NCBI GenBank assembly: GCA_029859085.1
Contig: JAOUDU010000005.1
Location: 1 to 18,199, forward strand
Source of the DNA: Gammaproteobacteria bacterium
GTDB taxonomy: Bacteria > Pseudomonadota > Gammaproteobacteria > Pseudomonadales > Halieaceae
Direction: 5' to 3'
Length of the DNA stretch: 18,199 bases
The translations under genes were made by a program, and so were the position numbers. Below the pieces are notes generated by a model. The model was not told the origin of the DNA and made no database searches. It saw only the letters and a list, made by a program, of their open reading frames with translations. Positions 1 through 7,461 of the stretch are shown here, piece by piece (the stretch's first letter is position 1; each line of letters starts with the position of its first letter).

Positions 1-2
1 CT

Positions 3-47
3 GACATACTGCTGCACGACGCTGCACGGGAGGTGCGGGTGCTCTAG
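3..47 (+). CDS. Possible 3' end of a gene entering from the left
   Basis: The third frame reads DILLHDAAREVRVL and then a TAG at 45-47. The codons are GC-ending like those of the real genes here, and a hairpin lies 37 bases after the stop. Fourteen residues are too few to name a family. It may be the C-terminus of a gene on the plus strand or simply chance. Confidence 0.25.
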   Translation, partial: DILLHDAAREVRVL

Positions 48-83
48 CAGGTGTTTCCGGCCACCCCGCCGCGGTTCATCACC

Positions 84-102
84 GTTTCCGGGCGCCGGGA
101 AC
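84..102 (+). terminator. Stem-loop after the left-edge partial gene
   Basis: The arms GTTTCCGG and CCGGGAAC form an 8-bp stem with one T-G wobble and a 3-base loop (GCG). It is followed by TTCCGTTT, a poor T-tract, and then by the short palindrome CCGTTTAACGG at 105-115. It could terminate the gene ending at 47 or be an unrelated structured element. The remaining bases up to 257 show no convincing gene. Confidence 0.25.
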
Positions 103-257
103 TTCCGTTTAACGGCGGGAGTATAGGTGTAAACCGGGCGCCTCTGATGGTTTCCCTGCCGTGGGTCCGGGATCTTTCCAGGGGATCGTTTCCGCATGTC
201 TGCACTTTGGCTTCGCTATATCATCAGGCAAAACGAGACTGATTTGCGGAGCGAGGA

Positions 258-548
258 ATGAACAAAAGGTGGATAGAACCCGCTACCCTGGCGGGATCGC
301 ACGTTGTACTGGACCCGATGTCACTGGAACACCTGGGGGCTATAGCGGTGGAATTTCGTACCCACTGGCATAACCGGGAATCCCGGGCGGCGATAGCCAG
401 GCTGGGCGCGAAACAGGATGGAGTGCTGCGCAACCATACCAGAACCGCGGACGGCATCTATCGCGATACGGTGGTGTTTTCGATCATCGATCAGGAATGG
501 CCCGCGGTGAGGCAATCGCTGATTTTCAGGTTGGGTCGCCAGACCTGA
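258..548 (+). pseudogene. GNAT (RimJ/RimL-type) acetyltransferase with internal deletion
   Basis: The 96-residue product joins the beginning and end of a GNAT N-acetyltransferase. Residues 1-26 look like the family's usual N-terminus (W.EP.TL.G.HV.L.P.SLEHL). Residues 27-92 look like its usual C-terminus (IAVEFRTHWHNRESRAAIAR, LGAKQDGVLRNH, YRDTVVFSIID, EWPAV). Members of this subfamily run to roughly 190-200 residues, so about 100 central residues are missing, including the acetyl-CoA pyrophosphate-binding motif A. The frame is kept across the junction near 325-345. The start ATG follows GAGGA. The stop at 546-548 lies in a sequence that looks foreign to the family (see 541-571). The product should be inactive as an acetyltransferase. 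The deletion is seen by comparison with remembered family members, not by an alignment. Confidence 0.75.
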
Positions 549-571
549 CCCCACTTTGCAATACCGTGGGG
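541..571. other. Dyad with a GGGGTCAGGTCT-type motif between convergent genes
   Basis: CCCCAC at 549-554 and GTGGGG at 566-571 form a 6-bp inverted repeat around an 11-base loop. It lies between the end of the GNAT remnant and the end of the minus-strand lipoprotein gene. No T-tract follows on either strand, so a classical intrinsic terminator is unlikely. On the minus strand the left part reads GTGGGGTCAGGTCT, which resembles a motif I associate with REP/RAYT-type elements. That association is from memory only. Confidence 0.25.
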
Positions 572-577
572 CCGTAT

Positions 578-1879
578 TCAGGTTTTGCGCACGTAAACAA
601 TCAGCGTGGGGAATCGATTGGGGTCCGTCTGGACGATGAACATCACGCGCCCGTCCGGGGACACGGCGCCATCGGCATCCCGGGTGGTAATCTGGCCGGT
701 CGCTTTGACCAGCATGAAGTTCTGCCCCAGGGCGTAGTTGCGCCCACCGGCGGAGTCGCGCAATACCGTCTCCGCGGTCTGGCCCATTTTGTCCAGCAAC
801 AGCTCGGTCACCGCCGTCACGGGCTGGGTGCTGATCCAGGCGCCGTAATAGCTGCCGGTGACATTCCCCACCATTTTATTGCCTGACGTCCGCAGGCAGA
901 TGCCGGCGCCCTGCAGGGAGGGCGATACCTGGGTGGCGGTGAAAACGCTGCCATCGGGCGACAGGCTGCCCGCCAGCCGTGCCCCGGCGTAGTCGAGGGT
1001 GGTCGTACCGTCCGGGCTCACCCGGTAGCTGATCGCGGCCTGGTTTGCGCCTGCCAGTCGCCTGTTGAGCACGATCAGTGCGCCGCCGCCCCTGCCGTCC
1101 ATATTGGCGCGGAAAAACAGCGCCTGCCCATTGGAGAGGATGTGGCCGCAAAAATAGGTGCCGTTAAACGCGCCCTGCTGCGCCTTCGCCTGCTCGGGCA
1201 TCAGGTAGGCGACGGATACCTCGTTGTCGCTGGTGTCCGTGTCCGCCAGGGTCAGGAAGTCCCCGGCCGCAGTGGCGCCCCCGCTGGGCACCAGCGAGGC
1301 GGAATCGGGTCCTGCCAGCAGCAAGCCGCTCTTCTGGCGCAGGAAACTGGCGGGTGTGCGGTCAAAGTAGCTGCGGGTACCGGCCTGCTGGCTGGTGAAC
1401 CGGTAGCTGCCGTCGGCCTGGAACAGGGCGTCCAGCAATGCTGCAAAGCCCACACGGCCCACCGCGCCAAAGCGCGAGGCGATGTAGGACACCGCCGCTG
1501 GTGCGCCACTGTCGGGTACAAATACCGCGGTAAGTGGAGGGATAACCTCGTCGGGATAGTTGTCATCCCACCACTGCACCCAGGTTTTGTCATAATTTTT
1601 CAGGCAGTCCTGGCCCGGAGATTTCGCAGCGCAGTTGCCGTCCCAGTGCGAGAACTTCCAGCCCGCCCGCGGCAGCGCGCGATACCTGAGGGACTCCGAG
1701 CCGAGCACGTCATTGTCGGTGCACCTGGCCCAGCCGGCCCTGAATTCCTCCAGTGCGCAGCCGCGTTCACCCCGGTTCAGCTCCACGATATCCCCGCTGC
1801 CCTCGATCGCCAGGGGTTGTTTGCAGGCGGTGAGCGCAGTGGCGCAGATGAATAGCAACAGGATACGAAAGCGGGTCAT
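578..1879 (-). CDS. Predicted lipoprotein with N-terminal InlB-like repeat domain
   Basis: I do not recognise the full-length family. Starting at the ATG at 1877-1879, the 433-residue protein opens with a short charged segment, a hydrophobic stretch and the lipobox LTAC with Cys19, so it should be a lipid-anchored envelope protein. Residues 26-121 resemble the divergent InlB B-repeat (bacterial repeat) domain: GSG, then Cys41 and Cys53, AGWKFSHWDGNCA with Cys83, Cys92, and a closing LTAVFV. The four cysteines suggest two disulfides. The rest (about 130-433) is Gly/Ser/Thr-rich and probably beta-sheet, with recurring 'SPDG' turns, and shows no catalytic motif I can name. An upstream GTG at 1963 would add 28 residues before the signal peptide and is less likely. 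No clear ribosome-binding site precedes either start. It is divergent from the secreted-protein gene at 2046. Confidence 0.8.
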   Translation of the reverse strand: MTRFRILLLFICATALTACKQPLAIEGSGDIVELNRGERGCALEEFRAGWARCTDNDVLGSESLRYRALPRAGWKFSHWDGNCAAKSPGQDCLKNYDKTWVQWWDDNYPDEVIPPLTAVFVPDSGAPAAVSYIASRFGAVGRVGFAALLDALFQADGSYRFTSQQAGTRSYFDRTPASFLRQKSGLLLAGPDSASLVPSGGATAAGDFLTLADTDTSDNEVSVAYLMPEQAKAQQGAFNGTYFCGHILSNGQALFFRANMDGRGGGALIVLNRRLAGANQAAISYRVSPDGTTTLDYAGARLAGSLSPDGSVFTATQVSPSLQGAGICLRTSGNKMVGNVTGSYYGAWISTQPVTAVTELLLDKMGQTAETVLRDSAGGRNYALGQNFMLVKATGQITTRDADGAVSPDGRVMFIVQTDPNRFPTLIVYVRKT

Positions 1880-2045
1880 GGGGGCGGCTGAGACCGATGG
1901 CCTGGGTGGGACAATGATAACTTCAAACCCCAGGCGGGGGCACTGTCCGGATGAAATTTGCACAACGGGAGTTTCTGTCTAACCTAAATAGATGCCCGTT
2001 CTGCCAACGGGTGTATCCCATTCAAAAAAACAGGAAACCAACACG

Positions 2046-2819
2046 ATGAACAGATACGCGACAGCGGTATTGGTGTTTTCGGTGGCGGTAATCACATGGA
2101 TCCAGCCGGTACAGGCCCAGGCACAGGACGCGAAGGCGACCCCGCCGGCGCCGGTCGAGGCTTTTTATTGCAATATGAAGGAGGGCAAGAGCAGCAAGGA
2201 CCTGATGCAGGTAGCAGAAGGCTTCAGCAAGTGGGCGGAGAAGAACGACCCGAGTTACGCCGCCTGGATTATCACCCCCCAGTTCGGCCTGGGCGCGGAC
2301 CTGCCCCAGCTGATCTGGCTCGGGTCCTGGCCCGATGGCAGCGCCATGGGAAAGGGAATAGCGGGTTACGGGGCGGCCGGGGGTGACCAGAAGTTTGGCT
2401 TCGACGCTGTCCTGGACTGCGGCATGGGCCATGTGCTCGCCTCGTCCATAGAAATCAATGCCCCCGACGGTCCCCCCGGGGACGGGGTGGTGATGTTCAC
2501 CGAGTGCAATATCGATGACGGCAGCGATTGGAGCAAGGCTGTCGCCGCGCACAAGAGTTTTTCCGGCGCGATGCGATCCATGGGCTCGAAGGGCTCCAGC
2601 TGGTTGTTTTTCCCGATGCTCGGCGGCGGCGACCTCGCCTATGATTACCTGGCGGTTTCCACCTTCAAGAACTGGGCCGACTACGGCGCGGCCTACGACA
2701 TGTACGTCACCGGGGGCGGCTGGCAGAAAGCCATGGCAACCTACGAGGGCGTTGCAAGCTGTGACGCGGTCCCACCCACCGTGTGGGATGTCAAGCTGGT
2801 GCGCCAGGGCAAGCGCTAG
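2046..2819 (+). CDS. Secreted protein with two tandem copies of a Cys-bounded domain
   Basis: Function is unknown. The 257-residue protein starts at the ATG at 2046, chosen because AGGAAA lies 8 bases upstream and a Sec signal peptide follows directly (hydrophobic residues 5-20, likely cleavage after VQA at about residue 24). The mature part contains two similar halves, about 38-127 and 148-241. Each begins with a Cys-Asn pair (YCNM, ECNI), continues with an amphipathic helix (LMQVAEGFSKWAEK, AVAAHKSFSGAMRS), then a Trp-containing strand ending in a Pro-Met or Pro-Gln turn, a strand with W or Y, and closes at a Cys (Cys125, Cys239). The pattern suggests a ferredoxin-like or dimeric alpha-beta-barrel fold duplicated in one chain, each copy possibly closed by a disulfide. 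The fold is inferred and the duplication is seen directly. The gene is divergent from the lipoprotein gene and 144 bases upstream of the glucan synthase gene. Confidence 0.8.
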   Translation: MNRYATAVLVFSVAVITWIQPVQAQAQDAKATPPAPVEAFYCNMKEGKSSKDLMQVAEGFSKWAEKNDPSYAAWIITPQFGLGADLPQLIWLGSWPDGSAMGKGIAGYGAAGGDQKFGFDAVLDCGMGHVLASSIEINAPDGPPGDGVVMFTECNIDDGSDWSKAVAAHKSFSGAMRSMGSKGSSWLFFPMLGGGDLAYDYLAVSTFKNWADYGAAYDMYVTGGGWQKAMATYEGVASCDAVPPTVWDVKLVRQGKR

Positions 2820-2873
2820 ATCTGAAGCAGCCGGGTCTATTCCGGGCTCTGCCTGCAATGTCCTCCGGATTGT

Positions 2874-2915
2874 CGGCAAATTTACATTGCCGGGCACGGG
2901 GCGGGTTGCTAGATT
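2874..2915 (+). promoter_or_regulatory. Candidate sigma-70 promoter overlapping an inverted repeat
   Basis: TTGCCG (2887-2892) and TAGATT (2910-2915) are 17 bases apart, each matching four of six consensus positions. The -35 box is also the right arm of a perfect 6-bp dyad, CGGCAA (2874-2879) with TTGCCG, around the AT-rich loop ATTTACA. The site lies 49 bases upstream of the glucan synthase start. The dyad could be an operator for that gene or a weak terminator for the gene ending at 2819. It lacks a T-tract. Confidence 0.3.
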
Positions 2916-2963
2916 GCGGGGCGTGAACTACCCCACCTTCTGAGCATCCGGCCACTTACTCCT

Positions 2964-5594
2964 ATGCGTATTCCCTCGGCAATTGCGGTCGTCAGCATCG
3001 CGTCCCTCCTCTTCTGGGCGGCCCTGAACCGGCCCCTCGATGCACCGGACTGGGAGGGGAAGTTTGCAGGCGTGTCGTACAACCCTTCCGGCATCTACAA
3101 CCGTGGCGAACTCGAGTCCATTCCCGAACAGCGAATCCGGGAAGACCTGGACCTCCTGCGGGACTGGACCGGCAACGTCCGCACCTACTCTGTGGACCGT
3201 GGGCTGGACGCTGTGCCGCGCATTGCCCGGGAAGTGGGCGGCCTGCACGTGTCGCTGGGAATCTGGCTGTCCGACGACACCGCCTATAACGAGGCCGAAC
3301 TCGCCCGCGCCATTCCATTGATCAACGAGTACCCCGACGTGATCAACCGGGTATTCGTCGGCAACGAGGCGGTGTTGCGGGGCGAGCTGTCAGCTGACGC
3401 CGTCGTGGCCTACCTGCAGAGGGTGAGAGATGCGGTTCCCGAGACCGTCGAGGTCGGCTATGCCGACGTCTGGAGTACCTGGTTGAAATACCCGGAGCTC
3501 GCCCAGGCCAGCGATTTTGTCGGCGCCCACCTGCTGCCTTACTGGGAAGGGGTGGAAGCCGGGGACGGTGAGCGTTATATCCGGGACCGTATGCGGCTGC
3601 TCAGGAAAACGTTTCCAGGCCGGAAGATCGTGATCGCCGAGACCGGCTGGCCGTCCGAAGGGCGCACCAAGCGGAGCTCGGTACCCTCGCCGGCAACCGA
3701 GGCGTATTTCCTGCGTAATTTTCTCGAGCTCGCATCGGATCGCGGTTACGACTACTACCTCATGGAGGCATTCGACCAGCCGTGGAAGCAGGCACAGGAA
3801 GGCGCGGTAGGTGCTTACTGGGGTATTTTTGATGCCCACGCCAGACCCAAGCTTCGCCTCGCGGGAGAGCTCAGCACGCTTCCCGACTGGTACCGGTTTG
3901 CGGGGGTGGCGGTGGCGCTGGTGGTTATCCTGGGGATGCTGGTCATGCCCAGGATGCCCGGCATGAGCGTCCCGGGCTATCTGGCCGTGGGTGTCGCCAT
4001 CGGGGTGGCGGTATCGGAAGTGCTGGCTGTCTTTGACACCTGGAACGTGGAATACCTTGACTGGGGAATCCTGGTATCCGCGGCCCTGGTCGTGCCCGCG
4101 CTGCTATGCGCCGCGACGCTGCTGCTGACCGAGACCGTTGAATTCGCCCTCAGCCTTTGGCGCCAGCGCCGTGTACCCGACCGCCTGGTGCCCGACGGCA
4201 GCCACCCTTTTGTCTCTATCCACCTTCCCACCCACAACGAGCCGCCGTTGATGGTGATGCAGACCCTGAATGCCCTCGCCCGGCTGGACTACCCGAATTT
4301 CGAGGTCATCGTGCTCGACAACAATACCGGGGACGATTCACTGTGGCGGCCGGTCCAGGGCCATTGCCGCGCCCTGGGTCCGAAATTCCGGTTTTACCAC
4401 ATCGACAACGTCAAGGGGTTCAAGGCCGGTGCCCTCAACCTGGCCCTGGAGCTGACTTCGGTCCGCGCGGAAATTGTCGCCGTCATAGACAGCGATTACC
4501 AGGTCGCCCCCGACTGGTTGCGCAGCGCGATGCCTGCGTTCCAGGACCCCCGGGTCGCGCTTGTACAGTGTCCGCAGGACTACCGCGATGCCAACAGCGG
4601 TCGTTTCAAGCGCTGGATCTTCGGCGAGTATGCCGGTTTCTTCCATATCGGCATGGTGGAGCGCAACGAGCACAACGCCATCATCCAGCACGGCACCATG
4701 TGCCTGATGCGCCGGGAGGCGCTGGAATCCGTCGGTGGATGGGCCACCTGGAGCATTACCGAAGACACCGAACTGGGCCTGCGCCTGTTCGAGGCGGGCT
4801 ATGTTGCGCACTATATTCCGCGCTCCCACGGCCGGGGACTGATGCCCGATACCTTCGACGCCTATCGCAAGCAGCGTCATCGCTGGGTTTATGGTGGCAT
4901 GCAGATCCTCAAGCGGCACGCGGGCAGCCTGCTGCTGGGCCGGGCTCCGACAGGTGCGGTCGGCCTGACAGCTGCGCAACGCTACCATTTCCTCGCCGGC
5001 TGGTTGCCCTGGCTTTCCGATGGCCTGTCCGTGGTGTTTGTGGTGCTGGCAATCGCGTGGTCGGTGCTGGCGGCAACCATGCCGGCTACATTTACCGTGC
5101 CCCCGGTTGTACTGTCGCTGGTGGTCGTCGGGCTGTGTGTGATGAAGATCAGCAAGGCGTTGTGGCTGCATCACGCGAGGGTCAACCCGAGTCTGGGGGC
5201 GGCGATGGCTGCTTCACTGGTCGGGCTCGCGTTAAGTTATACCGTCGGGCGGGCCGTGATCAGGGGGCTGGTTACCACCGACCAGCCGTTTATGCGCACT
5301 CCCAAGTGCGAGGCCCCGAATTCGATTGCGGCTGCAATCCGGGGGGCGGGTTCGGAAGTCCTGTTCCTGGTTTCGCTGCTGGTTGCCACCGCCGCGATTA
5401 TCATGGGTACCGGCGCGGATGACCCGGCGGAAGTAGCCTGGCTCGCGGCACTGGCAGTGATGTCCCTGCCCTTTGCAGCGACGCTGGTGGTCGCATTGGT
5501 TTCGGGCTTGCCCCGCGAGAGCGCTGCCGACATGGCTTCCGGTGTTGTGCCTGTTGGGAAAGCAGGGCCGCCTGACGTCGACGTAGCGGCCTGA
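2964..5594 (+). CDS. Bifunctional GH17-GT2 beta-1,3-glucan synthase/transglycosylase
   Basis: This 876-residue inner-membrane protein fuses a glycoside hydrolase family 17 domain to a family 2 glycosyltransferase. An N-terminal hydrophobic anchor (about 5-21) places the GH17 domain (30-310) in the periplasm. Its acid/base Glu135 lies in FVGNEA and its nucleophile Glu226 in AETGWPSEG. Three membrane segments follow (about 312-388). The cytoplasmic GT2 domain (415-650) has THNEPP (423-428), DxD in VIDSDY (Asp509, Asp511), TED (599-601) and QRHRW (637-641), the processive-synthase QxxRW motif. At least four further membrane segments reach residue 848. The GT2 part should polymerise glucose from UDP-glucose, and the GH17 part should cut and rejoin or cyclise beta-1,3 chains. 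Proteobacterial relatives include NdvB/NdvC-type glucan synthases. No PilZ domain is present. The start ATG has only a weak ribosome-binding site. Confidence 0.92.
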   Translation: MRIPSAIAVVSIASLLFWAALNRPLDAPDWEGKFAGVSYNPSGIYNRGELESIPEQRIREDLDLLRDWTGNVRTYSVDRGLDAVPRIAREVGGLHVSLGIWLSDDTAYNEAELARAIPLINEYPDVINRVFVGNEAVLRGELSADAVVAYLQRVRDAVPETVEVGYADVWSTWLKYPELAQASDFVGAHLLPYWEGVEAGDGERYIRDRMRLLRKTFPGRKIVIAETGWPSEGRTKRSSVPSPATEAYFLRNFLELASDRGYDYYLMEAFDQPWKQAQEGAVGAYWGIFDAHARPKLRLAGELSTLPDWYRFAGVAVALVVILGMLVMPRMPGMSVPGYLAVGVAIGVAVSEVLAVFDTWNVEYLDWGILVSAALVVPALLCAATLLLTETVEFALSLWRQRRVPDRLVPDGSHPFVSIHLPTHNEPPLMVMQTLNALARLDYPNFEVIVLDNNTGDDSLWRPVQGHCRALGPKFRFYHIDNVKGFKAGALNLALELTSVRAEIVAVIDSDYQVAPDWLRSAMPAFQDPRVALVQCPQDYRDANSGRFKRWIFGEYAGFFHIGMVERNEHNAIIQHGTMCLMRREALESVGGWATWSITEDTELGLRLFEAGYVAHYIPRSHGRGLMPDTFDAYRKQRHRWVYGGMQILKRHAGSLLLGRAPTGAVGLTAAQRYHFLAGWLPWLSDGLSVVFVVLAIAWSVLAATMPATFTVPPVVLSLVVVGLCVMKISKALWLHHARVNPSLGAAMAASLVGLALSYTVGRAVIRGLVTTDQPFMRTPKCEAPNSIAAAIRGAGSEVLFLVSLLVATAAIIMGTGADDPAEVAWLAALAVMSLPFAATLVVALVSGLPRESAADMASGVVPVGKAGPPDVDVAA

Positions 5595-5613
5595 GGCCGG
5601 CATCTCCCAGCGC

Positions 5614-7389
5614 ATGCCCCAGTCCACCTCGCGCGTCCTGCTGCCCGTACTTTCGACCGCGCTGTTCTACGCGCTGTATTACGCCATCGGGCTGCTGGGA
5701 TTCGATGTCGCCGTGGTGCCCGCTGCGATACCCCGCGACTATGCGCTGAACCTGCTGCTCGCTTACGCGATATTCGAGCTTTCCAGTCGTGCCTGGGTAT
5801 TCCTGCTGGTCCAGGGTTTGTTGATGGCCGTGCTGTACGTCGGCAACGCTGTGAAAATCAGCTACTTCGGCGGGCCGATCATGCCGGATGACGTGTACGC
5901 GCTGCGCACGCTACTGCTGTTGCTGGAAGGCTGGCAGTTCTACCTGGCGGCGCTGCCCCTGGTGATCATCCTCAGTCTTCTCATATTCAACTTCACCCTG
6001 CGCAGGCTGGGCTCCTGGCTGGCGCTGGTGATGTTCCTGCTGCTCGGCGTGACACTGGTTTACCAGCCGCAGAATATCATCAGGCCCCTGGACCGCTATG
6101 TCGGGAATTCGGTGTGGGACCAGCGCTCCAATTATATTTACCGGGGGGCCATGCTTTACACGCTGATGGAGGGTGCCCGCTACTTCGCCGATCGCGTAAT
6201 AGCGCCTGACCAGGAAGCAGTGCGGGCGGCGAGGGCCAGGCTGCGGGCGGGCCTGCCGCAGCGCGACGGGCCAGGCGGGGATTTCGCGCCGCGCAACATA
6301 CACATCATCCTGCTGGAGTCGTTCTGGGATCCGGGTCAGCTCGAAGCGGGGCATTATTCCAGGGATCCGCTGCCGAAGGATTTTCGCGCGCTGTGGCGAC
6401 AGGCCGGTTACAGCCACATTCTTTCGCCTGTATTCGGCGGCTACACCGCCAATGCCGAATTCGAGGCCCTGTGTGGCCTTCCGGTCTTTCAGGATGCAGT
6501 CAAGTTCGAGCGCGACCTGAAAAATGACCTGCCCTGCCTGCCGCGATTGCTGGCGCAGCACGGCTATACCACCATCGCCTCGCACCCGAACGTGCCCGTC
6601 TTCTGGAACCGGGTCAACGCTTACCGGCGGCTCGGCTTCCAGACCTACTGGTCGCTGGAAGATTTCGAGCAGACCGACATGGTTCGCAATTTCATGAGCG
6701 ATGCCTCGCTGTATCGCCAGGTGCTGGATAAGATTGAACCGTGGCTTGAAGGCGGCAGGCCGTTGCTCAATTACATCGTCACCTATTTTGGCCACTGGGA
6801 TTATCCGTTGCGCGGTGAACGCTCCCGTCTAATCAAGGACAAATCGGGTGTGCCCGAGGTGGGCAGTTACGCCAACACGGCCTATTACAAGGCCAGGGAA
6901 TTGATGGTGTTCCTGAAGGAGTTGCGCGAACGCGACCCCGATGCGCTGGTCGTGATTTTCGGGGACCACCTGCCCTACCTCGGGCCGAATTTCGCCGGCT
7001 ACGTCGAGTCTGGCCTGCTGGCGGATGATCGCGGCAAGTTTACGCCCGGTATGTTCGGGATCTACAACGCGGCACCGCTGGTCGTGATCGATGGCAAACG
7101 CGGTCCGCAGCAGCTTGGGACCCTGGCTCTTTACGAGCTGCCGGCGCGACTGCTGCGGCTGCTGCACCTCGAGCCTGCCGGACCGGCGGCGCTGACTGTG
7201 CCCCAACCAGGGCCGCATGTGCGGCCGATACCGGGAATGCATTACCTGGTCAGCGACGGGGGGCAGGTCGAAGTGTGCAAGCAACCCCCCTGGAGCGACA
7301 GCTGCGCCAGCAGCGCGGCCTGGCTCAGGGACGTCTCCACCATTGGCGACGATCTGTCCGTCGGTGGCCAGTTTACAATTGGGGATTAG
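5614..7389 (+). CDS. LtaS/OpgB-type phosphoglycerol transferase, membrane anchored
   Basis: This 591-residue protein has about five N-terminal membrane segments (within 8-150) followed by a periplasmic alkaline-phosphatase/sulfatase-fold domain (about 226-530). The catalytic set of lipoteichoic acid synthase is complete: Glu235 in LLESFWDP (metal ligand), Thr278 in GGYTANAEFE (nucleophile), His394 in YFGHWDYP, and Asp451-His452 in IFGDHLPY (metal ligands). Family members move glycerol phosphate from phosphatidylglycerol to a polymer or glucan acceptor. It starts 19 bases after the glucan synthase stop, so the two are probably co-transcribed and the likely acceptor is that glucan. Two cysteines (555, 564) sit in the tail. 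OpgB (MdoB) in enterobacteria and CgmB in rhizobia are functional parallels. Another substituent such as phosphoethanolamine is possible but less likely, because the motifs are of the LtaS type. Confidence 0.88.
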   Translation: MPQSTSRVLLPVLSTALFYALYYAIGLLGFDVAVVPAAIPRDYALNLLLAYAIFELSSRAWVFLLVQGLLMAVLYVGNAVKISYFGGPIMPDDVYALRTLLLLLEGWQFYLAALPLVIILSLLIFNFTLRRLGSWLALVMFLLLGVTLVYQPQNIIRPLDRYVGNSVWDQRSNYIYRGAMLYTLMEGARYFADRVIAPDQEAVRAARARLRAGLPQRDGPGGDFAPRNIHIILLESFWDPGQLEAGHYSRDPLPKDFRALWRQAGYSHILSPVFGGYTANAEFEALCGLPVFQDAVKFERDLKNDLPCLPRLLAQHGYTTIASHPNVPVFWNRVNAYRRLGFQTYWSLEDFEQTDMVRNFMSDASLYRQVLDKIEPWLEGGRPLLNYIVTYFGHWDYPLRGERSRLIKDKSGVPEVGSYANTAYYKARELMVFLKELRERDPDALVVIFGDHLPYLGPNFAGYVESGLLADDRGKFTPGMFGIYNAAPLVVIDGKRGPQQLGTLALYELPARLLRLLHLEPAGPAALTVPQPGPHVRPIPGMHYLVSDGGQVEVCKQPPWSDSCASSAAWLRDVSTIGDDLSVGGQFTIGD

Positions 7390-7461
7390 CGAGCCCACCG
7401 GCGCCTGTTGTCTCCCATCGCTTTTAGGGGCAAAGTAGCGGGAATAATAGAGGGCATTGCC

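Noticed and set aside
51..373. Short plus-strand frames near the left end
   Set aside because: No ribosome-binding site, no family resemblance, and they overlap each other or the GNAT remnant.
549..571. Bidirectional intrinsic terminator between the convergent genes
   Set aside because: The stem exists, but there is no T-tract on either side, so it is reported only as a dyad.
1958..1990. Promoter between the divergent genes (TTGCAC with TAACCT or TAAATA)
   Set aside because: Either the -10 match or the spacing is poor, so it was not strong enough to list.
4157..5422. Plus-strand frame of 421 codons inside the glucan synthase gene
   Set aside because: It is out of frame with the GT2 domain, whose DxD, TED and QxxRW motifs are all in the main frame. 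The composition is shadow-like.
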